The notes beneath the pieces were generated by a model that ran no database searches, had not been told where the DNA came from, and worked only from the letters and a program-made list of their open reading frames with translations. Of a stretch of 7,096 bases of DNA, positions 1 to 5,717 are shown piece after piece. Each line of letters starts with the position of its first letter. Position 1 is the stretch's first letter. The translations under genes were made by a program, and so were the position numbers. Source of the DNA: an uncultured Burkholderiales bacterium (GTDB taxonomy: Bacteria; Pseudomonadota; Gammaproteobacteria; Burkholderiales; Burkholderiaceae_C); contig CAIYFE010000045.1 in assembly GCA_903925445.1 (NCBI GenBank), positions 1-7,096 on the forward strand, given 5' to 3'.

Positions 1-3000
1 GCACATCGCCGCAGTAGTCGTCGGGCAGCAGCGCCGGGGCGTGCAGGTTGATTTCGGTGGTGGCGCTCAAGGGGCTCAGCAAGTCGGGCTCTTCGCCATT
101 TTTGAGCGCACGCACGGCTTCGCTGAGCATTTCGTTGTAGAGCTGAAAACCCACCTCCAGCATGTTGCCGCTTTGGTTTTCTCCCAACACCTCGCCTGCG
201 CCTCGAATTTCTAAATCGTGCATGGCAAGGTAAAAGCCCGAGCCCAACTCTTCCATTTGTTGAATGGCATCCAGCCGTTGCGAGGCTTGCTTGGTCAGCC
301 CTTCAATGTCGGGCACCATCAAATAGGCATAGGCTTGGTGGTGACTGCGCCCCACACGTCCACGCAATTGGTGCAACTGCGCCAAACCAAATTTGTCGGC
401 GCGGCTCATGATGATGGTGTTGGCGGTAGGCACGTCAATGCCTGTTTCGATGATGGTGGAGCACAGCAGCACGTTAAAGCGCTGCGCCACAAAATCGCGC
501 ATCACGCGCTCCAACTCGCGCTCGGGCATTTGACCGTGCGCGATGGCAATGCGTGCTTCGGGCAGCAACTCTTCAAGCCGTGCGCGGCGGTTCTCGATGG
601 TGTCCACCTCGTTGTGCAAAAAGTAGCACTGTCCGCCGCGTTTGAGTTCGCGCAGCACGGCTTCGCGGATCACGCCATTGCTTTCGCTGCGCACAAACGT
701 TTTGATGGCCAAGCGCCGCTGCGGTGCGGTGGCAATCACGCTCAAATCGCGCAAGCCCTCCAAGGCCATGCCCAAGGTGCGAGGAATGGGCGTGGCCGTC
801 AGGGTGAGCACATCGACTTCGGCGCGCAAGGCTTTCATGGCTTCTTTGTGCCGCACGCCAAAGCGGTGCTCTTCGTCGATGATGAGCAAGCCCAGGTTTT
901 TGAACTTCACCGATTCGCTCAGCAGTTTGTGGGTGCCCACCACGATGTCCACCGTGCCGGCTTCAATGCCTTGGATGGCTGCGTTGATTTCTTTGGTAGA
1001 GCGAAAACGGCTCATCTCGGCAATCTTGACCGGCCATTTGCTGAAGCGGTCATTCAGGGTTTGAAAGTGTTGTTCTGCCAGCAAAGTCGTAGGCGCTAAA
1101 AGAGCCACTTGTTTGCCGCCGGTGACCGCCACAAAAGCCGCACGCAAGGCCACTTCGGTTTTGCCAAAGCCCACATCGCCGCAGACCAGTCGATCCATCG
1201 GGCGCGGGCTGATCATGTCTTGGATCACGGCATGGATGGCGGCGCGTTGATCGGCGGTTTCTTCAAAGCCAAAGTCGTTGGCAAAGGTTTCGTAGTCTTG
1301 CGGGGAGTAGCGAAATGCATGGCCTTCTCGCGCTGCTCGGCGGGCGTAGATGTTGAGCAGCTCAGCCGCTGCGTCGCGCACTTGCTCGGCCGCTCGGCGT
1401 TTGGCTTTGTCCCATTGTGCTGAACCGAGTTTGTGCAACGGTGCTTCGTCGGCACTCACGCCGGTGTAGCGGCCAATCAAATGCAGTTGGCTCACGGGCA
1501 CATACAGCACGGCTTTGTCGGCGTATTCGAGGTGCAAAAATTCTTGCAAAGCAGGCGAGCCATCGGCATTTTTCTCGCCCAAATCCATGTTGATCAAACC
1601 GCGATAGCGTCCAATGCCGTGCGCGTTGTGCACCACGGGATCGCCCAAATTCAGTTCGGACAAATCTTTGATCAGGGCTTCAACATCGCTGACTTGTTCT
1701 TGTTTTTTGCGACGGCGCGTGGTCACGCCAGCGGCAAACAACTCGGTTTCGGTGATCAGGTCAATGCCTGCCTCCACCCAGCTGAAACCCACTTGCAACG
1801 CGGCCGTGGCGATGCCGATTTTTTCTTGGCTTTGCTCAAACGCCGCCAGCGATTCAAATGCGCTCGGCTGGATGTTGGACGAATGCAAAAAATCCAACAA
1901 ACTCTCGCGCCGTCCATCGCTCTCGGCCAAAATCAACAAACGTTGCTGCGTTTGGTTCGCGTGCGCTTGCAAGCGTTGCAAAGGGTCTTGCGCACCACGA
2001 ACTGCCGTCAAGTTGGGCAGTGTTTGGGCGAACGCGTTGTCTCGCACATCGCTGACTTGTGCGCGCAAACTCAGTTGGGCATAGGTGTTGGCAGCGCTGT
2101 AAAACTGTTCAGCATTCAAGAACAAATTTTCCGGCGGCAGTGCAGGGCGCTCGGGGTCTGATTGCACCAAGCGATAGCGGTCTTTGGTGTCTTGCCAAAA
2201 ACGCTGAAACACGGGCTCCAAATCGCCGTGCATCACCACCGTGGCTGCCGCACCTAAGTAATCAAATACCGTGGCTGTTTCTTCAAAAAACAAAGGCAAG
2301 TAGTACTCGATGCCCGCCGTGGCCACGCCGTTGCCAATGTCTTTGTAAATGCGACTTTTGGTCGGATCGCCTTCCAGCATTTCGCGCCAGCGGCTGCGAA
2401 ACAACGCCCGCGCAGACTCATCCATTGGAAACTCGCGCCCGGGCAGCAGACGCACTTCTGGCACAGGGTACAAGCTGCGCTGGCTGTCCGGATCAAAGGT
2501 GCGAATGGAGTCGATTTCGTCATCAAACAAATCCACGCGGTAAGGCACCAGCGAGCCCATCGGAAATAGGTCAATCAAGCCACCGCGCACGGCGTATTCG
2601 CCCGGACTCACCACTTGGGTGACATGGGTGTAGCCAGCCAAGGTCAACTGAGATTTGAGCTTGGCCTCGTCCAGTTTTTGTTTGACTTTGAAATGAAAGG
2701 TATAACCCGCCAAAAATGCAGGCGGCGCCAAACGGTAAAGCGCGGTTGAAGCAGGGATCAGCACCACATCGGCGTCGCCCTGCGAAATGCGCCACAGCGT
2801 GGCCAAGCGCTCGCTGATCAAATCTTGATGCGGCGAGAAACTGTCGTAAGGCAAGGTTTCCCAGTCGGGAAACAACACACAGCGCACATCGGGCGAGAAA
2901 AACGCCATCTCATCTTGCAGCCGCTGCGCATCCAGCGCATCGGCCGTGACGATGGCAACACGTTGGTGCTTGGATTTCTCTCTGAGGGCCAACTGCGCGA

Positions 3001-3076
3001 GCAGCAAAGCATCCGCCGAAGCGACGGGACGGGGCATGGCAAAACGTTTGCCAAGACTCAAATGGGGCAATTGCAT
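1..3076 (-). CDS. mfd: Transcription-repair coupling factor Mfd (partial, C-terminus beyond left edge)
   Basis: ATP-dependent dsDNA translocase that pushes stalled RNA polymerase off lesions and recruits UvrA for nucleotide excision repair. The minus-strand frame is open for 1025 codons from ATG 3076 to the left edge; I checked it line by line and found no stop. In order: UvrB-like N-terminal module with DWETLPYDSFSPHQ from residue 71; RNA polymerase-interacting (CarD-like) domain from about 473 (GDPVVHNAHGIGRY at 478); SF2 translocase with Walker A GDVGFGKT 633-640, DEEH 734-737, TATPIPRT 760-767 and RGRVGR from 905; RGAGEVLGE from 958; then the start of the C-terminal autoinhibitory domain (LLPDDYCGDV at the cut). 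The E. coli protein is about 1148 residues, so roughly 120-130 are missing. Start choice is uncertain. An in-frame ATG at 3097 adds seven residues (MHFRIDP) and has a better Shine-Dalgarno (AGGG, 3109-3106, 8-nt gap). I prefer 3076 because the family I recall begins near MQLP..GKRF. It is divergent from ispD. Confidence 0.97.
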   Translation of the reverse strand, partial: MQLPHLSLGKRFAMPRPVASADALLLAQLALREKSKHQRVAIVTADALDAQRLQDEMAFFSPDVRCVLFPDWETLPYDSFSPHQDLISERLATLWRISQGDADVVLIPASTALYRLAPPAFLAGYTFHFKVKQKLDEAKLKSQLTLAGYTHVTQVVSPGEYAVRGGLIDLFPMGSLVPYRVDLFDDEIDSIRTFDPDSQRSLYPVPEVRLLPGREFPMDESARALFRSRWREMLEGDPTKSRIYKDIGNGVATAGIEYYLPLFFEETATVFDYLGAAATVVMHGDLEPVFQRFWQDTKDRYRLVQSDPERPALPPENLFLNAEQFYSAANTYAQLSLRAQVSDVRDNAFAQTLPNLTAVRGAQDPLQRLQAHANQTQQRLLILAESDGRRESLLDFLHSSNIQPSAFESLAAFEQSQEKIGIATAALQVGFSWVEAGIDLITETELFAAGVTTRRRKKQEQVSDVEALIKDLSELNLGDPVVHNAHGIGRYRGLINMDLGEKNADGSPALQEFLHLEYADKAVLYVPVSQLHLIGRYTGVSADEAPLHKLGSAQWDKAKRRAAEQVRDAAAELLNIYARRAAREGHAFRYSPQDYETFANDFGFEETADQRAAIHAVIQDMISPRPMDRLVCGDVGFGKTEVALRAAFVAVTGGKQVALLAPTTLLAEQHFQTLNDRFSKWPVKIAEMSRFRSTKEINAAIQGIEAGTVDIVVGTHKLLSESVKFKNLGLLIIDEEHRFGVRHKEAMKALRAEVDVLTLTATPIPRTLGMALEGLRDLSVIATAPQRRLAIKTFVRSESNGVIREAVLRELKRGGQCYFLHNEVDTIENRRARLEELLPEARIAIAHGQMPERELERVMRDFVAQRFNVLLCSTIIETGIDVPTANTIIMSRADKFGLAQLHQLRGRVGRSHHQAYAYLMVPDIEGLTKQASQRLDAIQQMEELGSGFYLAMHDLEIRGAGEVLGENQSGNMLEVGFQLYNEMLSEAVRALKNGEEPDLLSPLSATTEINLHAPALLPDDYCGDV

Positions 3077-3123
3077 TGGGTCAATTCTAAAATGCATGGC
3101 TTTAACCCTAGAAATTGCCGCAC
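3077..3123. promoter_or_regulatory. Divergent mfd/ispD intergenic region with overlapping -10-like elements
   Basis: Only 47 bp separate the chosen starts of mfd (minus) and ispD (plus); the gap falls to 26 bp if mfd starts at 3097. The sequence ATTCTAAAAT at 3084-3093 reads TAAAAT on the plus strand (3088-3093) and TAGAAT on the minus strand (3089-3084), so each direction has a -10-like hexamer. Neither has a convincing -35 at the usual spacing. If these are real promoters they overlap and should compete. Otherwise each gene's promoter lies inside the other's 5' coding end. This is a pattern call only. Confidence 0.25.
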
Positions 3124-3840
3124 ATGCCAAACGCCCAGCCCACCGAGACTCGCTTGTACGCACTCATTCCGTGCGCCGGGGCGGGCAGTCGTGCGCAAAC
3201 CATACAACCCAAGCAGTACCAACGTTTGCTGGGCGTACCCATGGTGGTTCACACATTGCGAGCATTCGAGGCGGTGGCTGAATTGACCCGAGGTGTGTTG
3301 GTCGTCGCACCCGACGACGCCCTCATGGCCGACGTGCTTCGCACCTACCCTCAATCCTTGTTTGAGGTCAGGCATTGTGGTGGCGCTACCCGTGCCCAAA
3401 GCGTTTTGGCGGGCTTGCATGCGCTGAGTGAACTCGGTGCGCACCCAAGCGATTGGGTGTTGGTGCACGACGCTGCACGCTGTTTGATCACCCCAGCCCA
3501 AATCCAGAACTTGATCGACGTCTGCAAAACCGATGCAGTCGGCGGGTTGCTGGCCGCGCCGTTGGCCGACACCCTCAAAACAGAACACAACGGTCGCGTG
3601 GCGCAAACGCTGGATCGCAATCACAAATGGCTGGCACAAACGCCGCAAATGTTTCGCTTGGCAGACTTGATCAAAGCTTTGCAACAATCTACCTCGGTGA
3701 CGGACGAAGCCAGCGCCATCGAGGCCTCAGGACAGCAGCCCAAGTTGGTGGCTTGCAGTGCCCAGAACTTCAAAGTCACCTACCCCAGTGACTTCGAGTT
3801 GGCCGAAGCGGTCTTGAGTACACGAATTTCAAAGGAATGA
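3124..3840 (+). CDS. ispD: 2-C-methyl-D-erythritol 4-phosphate cytidylyltransferase (IspD)
   Basis: Third enzyme of the MEP (non-mevalonate) isoprenoid pathway: joins MEP and CTP to give CDP-methylerythritol plus pyrophosphate, in the cytosol. The 238-residue protein is close to the E. coli length of 236. Visible: nucleotide-binding loop PCAGAGSRAQTIQPKQY at 16-32 with the catalytic Arg23 and Lys30 (E. coli R20, K27); GATRAQSV at 87-94; VHDAAR at 114-119; DTLK; WLAQTPQMF; TDEAS; and NFKVTYPSD with Lys217 (E. coli K213). One deviation is Cys120, where the family motif usually has Pro (VHDAARP). The start is bounded by an in-frame TAG at 3109-3111. ATG 3124 is chosen over TTG 3115, which would add MPH; neither has a strong Shine-Dalgarno. 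It is followed by ispF after one base, so the two are almost certainly cotranscribed. Confidence 0.96.
   Translation: MPNAQPTETRLYALIPCAGAGSRAQTIQPKQYQRLLGVPMVVHTLRAFEAVAELTRGVLVVAPDDALMADVLRTYPQSLFEVRHCGGATRAQSVLAGLHALSELGAHPSDWVLVHDAARCLITPAQIQNLIDVCKTDAVGGLLAAPLADTLKTEHNGRVAQTLDRNHKWLAQTPQMFRLADLIKALQQSTSVTDEASAIEASGQQPKLVACSAQNFKVTYPSDFELAEAVLSTRISKE
3832..3836 (+). promoter_or_regulatory. Ribosome binding site of ispF inside the ispD 3' end
   Basis: AAGGA lies 5 nt before the ispF ATG at 3842 and is made from the last sense codons of ispD (AAG GAA TGA). The ispD stop and ispF start are separated by one base, so ribosomes finishing ispD are placed to reinitiate on ispF. This fits translational coupling and fixes the ispF start. 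Confidence 0.75.
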
Positions 3841-3841
3841 C

Positions 3842-4324
3842 ATGACGACACCCAAATTTCGAATCGGTGAGGGTTGGGACATTCATGCCTTGGTAGAAGG
3901 GCGACCGCTGATCCTGGGTGGTGTTGAAATTGCCCACACGCATGGCTTGTTGGGTCACTCCGATGCCGATGTGTTGCTGCATGCCATTACAGATGCGCTG
4001 CTTGGCGCTGCGGGACTGGGCGACATCGGGCGACACTTTCCCGATACCGATGCACGATTCAAAGGCGCGAATTCGTGGGATTTGCTCAAAGAAACGGCGT
4101 CACGCGTTCGTCAAGCGGGCTATGAAATAGGAAATGTTGACAGCACCGTCATTGCCCAGTCGCCCAAACTCTCTGGGCACATGGATGCGATGCGCGCACG
4201 CATTGCACAAGCGCTATCGGTGGCAGAAAACCAAGTCAACGTCAAAGCCAAAACCGCTGAAAAGCTCGGCCCCGTAGGACTGGGTCAAGCGATGGAAGCC
4301 AATGCCATCGCTTTAATTTTCTGA
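3842..4324 (+). CDS. ispF: 2-C-methyl-D-erythritol 2,4-cyclodiphosphate synthase (IspF)
   Basis: Fifth enzyme of the MEP pathway: cyclises CDP-methylerythritol 2-phosphate to the 2,4-cyclodiphosphate and releases CMP. The family forms homotrimers with one metal site per subunit interface. At 160 residues it has the normal length. Metal ligands Asp13, His15 and His47 sit in GEGWDIH and DADVLLHAITDAL (E. coli D8, H10, H42, a constant offset of 5). The substrate-loop segment GDIGRHFPDTD runs from 60 and AKTAEKLG is at 136-143, with Thr138 and Glu140 matching E. coli T133 and E135. The family's common RIGHGFDVH reads RIGEGWDIH here, which changes residues next to, not in, the ligand set. The start is fixed by AAGGA 5 nt upstream. 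The last 12 bp overlap the 3' end of the convergent regulator gene. Confidence 0.97.
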   Translation: MTTPKFRIGEGWDIHALVEGRPLILGGVEIAHTHGLLGHSDADVLLHAITDALLGAAGLGDIGRHFPDTDARFKGANSWDLLKETASRVRQAGYEIGNVDSTVIAQSPKLSGHMDAMRARIAQALSVAENQVNVKAKTAEKLGPVGLGQAMEANAIALIF

Positions 4325-4726
4325 TTTTTTGGGACCCAAGGCTGCAAGCCCATCGACCACTTCACGCACCACGCGGCGGTGGTCGGGTTGCAACGCAAAG
4401 TACTTGGAGATGAGCTGCTGATCAACCAAGTTGATGTGCTCGTCTCGAAGCGTTTCATCGGCAGGACGCGGAGGCGGTGTTCCGAATAACAGACCCTCCG
4501 GTGATACTTTCAACCACTTGGACAAGACAAGCAACTTGTCTTGCTTAGGGATTGAAACACCCATCAACCAGTTACGAGCGGCATGGGAAGAAATTCCCTC
4601 ACCCCAATAACGGAGGTTGAACTCGTTGGCGACAACAGTTGCGGAGATACGCACTCCGGCATCCTTTAAGGCTGCACGGAAGCGATCCGCAAACTTTCCT
4701 GTCTCTTTGGTGTAACTTTGTGTCAT
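4313..4726 (-). CDS. Small XRE/lambda-repressor-like DNA-binding protein, regulon unknown
   Basis: 137-residue predicted transcriptional regulator. Residues about 25-82 fit a lambda-repressor-like helix-turn-helix fold: VVANEFNLRY, then a likely recognition segment SSHAARNWLMG (46-56), then P-x-x-x-x-L-x-x-L-x-x-x-L-x-V-x-x-x-x-LLFG (60-82). The tail (about 98-131) looks helical with a Y-x-x-L-x-x-x-x-R-x-x-V pattern seen after the HTH in other XRE proteins. There is no peptidase or ligand-binding domain, so no sensor can be named. The start is bounded by an in-frame TAA at 4738-4736, making ATG 4726 the first possible start; no good Shine-Dalgarno precedes it. It lies downstream of bdhA on the same strand, but a 123-bp AT-rich gap with its own -10 element argues for independent transcription. 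I recall similar small regulators in other Burkholderiales but cannot name a characterised one. HTH assignment is fairly firm; target genes are unknown. Confidence 0.85.
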   Translation of the reverse strand: MTQSYTKETGKFADRFRAALKDAGVRISATVVANEFNLRYWGEGISSHAARNWLMGVSIPKQDKLLVLSKWLKVSPEGLLFGTPPPRPADETLRDEHINLVDQQLISKYFALQPDHRRVVREVVDGLAALGPKKSEN

Positions 4727-4824
4727 ACCCGTAAGTTAAGTGAGAATTGGCTCCGCGTTTTAATTATAAGTAACAATTTGTTTAAATATAGGTAAATTAG
4801 TTTAAAAATTTATTTAACTTTGTG
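4713..4824. repeat. 10-bp direct repeat TAACTTTGTG on both sides of the AT-rich spacer
   Basis: TAACTTTGTG occurs at 4713-4722, covering codons 2-5 of the regulator gene, and again at 4815-4824, 102 bp away. Each copy sits beside an arm of the 15-bp inverted repeat. It may be part of the same operator architecture, a remnant of a local duplication, or chance. Confidence 0.35.
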
Positions 4825-4841
4825 AGTCTCACTTTACTTAC
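4731..4841. repeat. 15-bp inverted repeat pair bounding the AT-rich spacer (candidate operators)
   Basis: GTAAGTTAAGTGAGA at 4731-4745 is matched in inverted orientation by TCTCACTTTACTTAC at 4827-4841, 14 of 15 positions, with 81 bp between the arms. Seen from the regulator gene, the near arm lies 5-19 bp before its ATG and just downstream of the predicted transcription start. The far arm is about 100-115 bp upstream, at the end of bdhA. The far arm also contains part of the odd-centred palindrome GTGAGTCTCAC (4822-4832). Placement suits binding sites for the adjacent HTH protein, possibly with looping. The arms are too far apart and the stem too AT-rich for a typical terminator. Confidence 0.6.
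4763..4768 (-). promoter_or_regulatory. Probable -10 element of the XRE regulator gene
   Basis: The minus strand reads a perfect TATAAT here within an AT-rich stretch. Transcription would start near 4756, giving an untranslated leader of about 30 nt before ATG 4726. No clear TTGACA-like hexamer sits 16-18 bp upstream; the best that spacing gives is CTATAT or CCTATA. It is therefore a strong -10 with a weak -35, in DNA where chance TATAAT matches are more likely than usual. Confidence 0.45.
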
Positions 4842-4849
4842 AGGTTTTG

Positions 4850-5632
4850 TTACTGGGCCGTCCAACCTCCATCCATATTCCAGGCGACCCCGCGCACATT
4901 CTGAGCAGATTTAGAACAAAAGAATACAGCCAGCTCGCCCAACTCTTCGGGTGTGGTGAATTGCAGGGAGGGTTCTTTTTCACCCAGCAATAGCTTGGTG
5001 GCTTCGTCATTGGAGATGCCAAGGGCATGCGCTTTGGCATCGACTTGTTTTTGAACCAGCGGGGTCAAAACCCAGCCTGGGCAAATTGCATTGCAAGTCA
5101 CGCCGGTTGTGGCTGTTTCAAGGGCGGTGACTTTGGTCAATCCCACGATGCCGTGCTTGGCTGCGACGTAGGCAGATTTTTGAGCCGAAGCGACCAAGCC
5201 ATGAACCGAGGCCACATTGATGATGCGGCCCCAATTCTTTTGTTTCATGTAAGGCAGCGCCAAACGCGAGGTATGAAAAGCGCTGCTCAAATTGATGGCA
5301 ATGATGGCATCCCAACGTTCGACGGGGAAATCTTCAACACTGGCAACGTGTTGGATGCCAGCGTTGTTGACCAAGATGTCGACGCCCCCCCATTGTTCAG
5401 CGGCAAATTGCATCATGGCTTCAATCTCGCTGGCTTTGCTCATGTCGGCGCCGTGGTAGGCCGTTTGCACGCCCAACGCTGCGATTTCGGCTTGAGGTCC
5501 CGCATGATCTCCAAAACCATTGAGCACGATGTTGGCGCCTTGTTGAGCCAAAGCCTTGGCAATGCCCAGTCCGATTCCGCTGGTGGAGCCGGTGACTAAA
5601 GCTGTTTTACCCTTGAGTGTGTGAGTGGTCAT
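4850..5632 (-). CDS. bdhA: D-3-hydroxybutyrate dehydrogenase (short-chain dehydrogenase family)
   Basis: NAD-dependent cytosolic oxidation of D-3-hydroxybutyrate to acetoacetate, used to consume the monomer released from polyhydroxybutyrate or to assimilate external hydroxybutyrate. The protein is 260 residues, the same as I recall for the Pseudomonas fragi enzyme, and key residues fall at the same numbers: TGSTSGIG cofactor loop 15-22, NNAG 89-92, Gln94, Ser142, His144, Lys152, Tyr155, Lys159 (Y-x-x-x-K), Trp187 and Gln196. The combination of Gln94, His144, Lys152 and Gln196 that binds the carboxylate, plus the GGWTAQ C-terminus, separates it from acetoacetyl-CoA reductase (PhaB) and generic SDRs. 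The start ATG 5632 has a good Shine-Dalgarno. It is divergent from relA across 85 bp. No GC-rich hairpin terminator follows it. Confidence 0.94.
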   Translation of the reverse strand: MTTHTLKGKTALVTGSTSGIGLGIAKALAQQGANIVLNGFGDHAGPQAEIAALGVQTAYHGADMSKASEIEAMMQFAAEQWGGVDILVNNAGIQHVASVEDFPVERWDAIIAINLSSAFHTSRLALPYMKQKNWGRIINVASVHGLVASAQKSAYVAAKHGIVGLTKVTALETATTGVTCNAICPGWVLTPLVQKQVDAKAHALGISNDEATKLLLGEKEPSLQFTTPEELGELAVFFCSKSAQNVRGVAWNMDGGWTAQ

Positions 5633-5717
5633 GAAAAAATCCCTTACATTGGCGGAAAAAAGACGAAAACATTATCGGACGCTTTGTTCGGTGTCATGGG
5701 TCACGGTTGCTACTTGA
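5633..5717. promoter_or_regulatory. Divergent bdhA/relA intergenic region, likely back-to-back promoters
   Basis: This 85-bp spacer must hold the promoters for both genes unless they lie in coding DNA. On the plus strand, TTGGCG (5649-5654) and CATTAT (5670-5675), 15 bp apart, could serve relA. On the minus strand, GATAAT (5676-5671) with ATGACA (5697-5692), also 15 bp apart, could serve bdhA. The two -10 candidates overlap, so polymerase binding would be mutually exclusive. Both spacers are shorter than the ideal 17 bp, so the assignment is tentative. Confidence 0.35.
5640..5645 (-). promoter_or_regulatory. Ribosome binding site of bdhA
   Basis: The minus strand reads AAGGGA, then seven bases (TTTTTTC), then ATG at 5632. 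This is the clearest Shine-Dalgarno on the minus strand in the window and fixes the bdhA start. Confidence 0.75.

Noticed and set aside
218..1099. A 293-codon plus-strand reading frame, with further plus-strand frames such as 1433-2161
   Set aside because: It lies antisense to mfd, whose minus-strand frame is continuous with all translocase motifs. The plus-strand translation is His/Gln/Ala-rich with no recognisable domain, as expected for a shadow frame.
1..3076. Possible frameshift or degradation of mfd, because only short minus-strand frames are bounded by stops here
   Set aside because: Reading every codon in the frame of ATG 3076 gave an uninterrupted protein with all motifs in order. 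The gene merely has no stop inside the window.
3058..3687. A 209-codon minus-strand reading frame, and 5027-5599 on the plus strand
   Set aside because: These lie antisense to ispD and bdhA respectively; both sense genes have complete family motifs and the antisense products do not.
4329..4339. TTGGGACCCAA palindrome just after the ispF stop, considered as a terminator
   Set aside because: The single-base centre leaves only about 4 stem pairs once a loop forms. No T-run follows on the plus strand, and on the minus strand it is followed by A residues. It is also inside the regulator's C-terminal codons.
4822..4832. GTGAGTCTCAC considered as a bdhA terminator hairpin
   Set aside because: The arms are 5 bp with a one-base centre, which cannot form a stable hairpin. 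It is noted instead as part of a possible protein-binding site.
5620..5626. TGTGAGT near the bdhA start, matching part of the repeat region at 4821-4827
   Set aside because: A 7-bp match without the rest of the 15-bp arm is expected by chance, and it falls in bdhA codons; not enough to claim that the regulator acts on bdhA.
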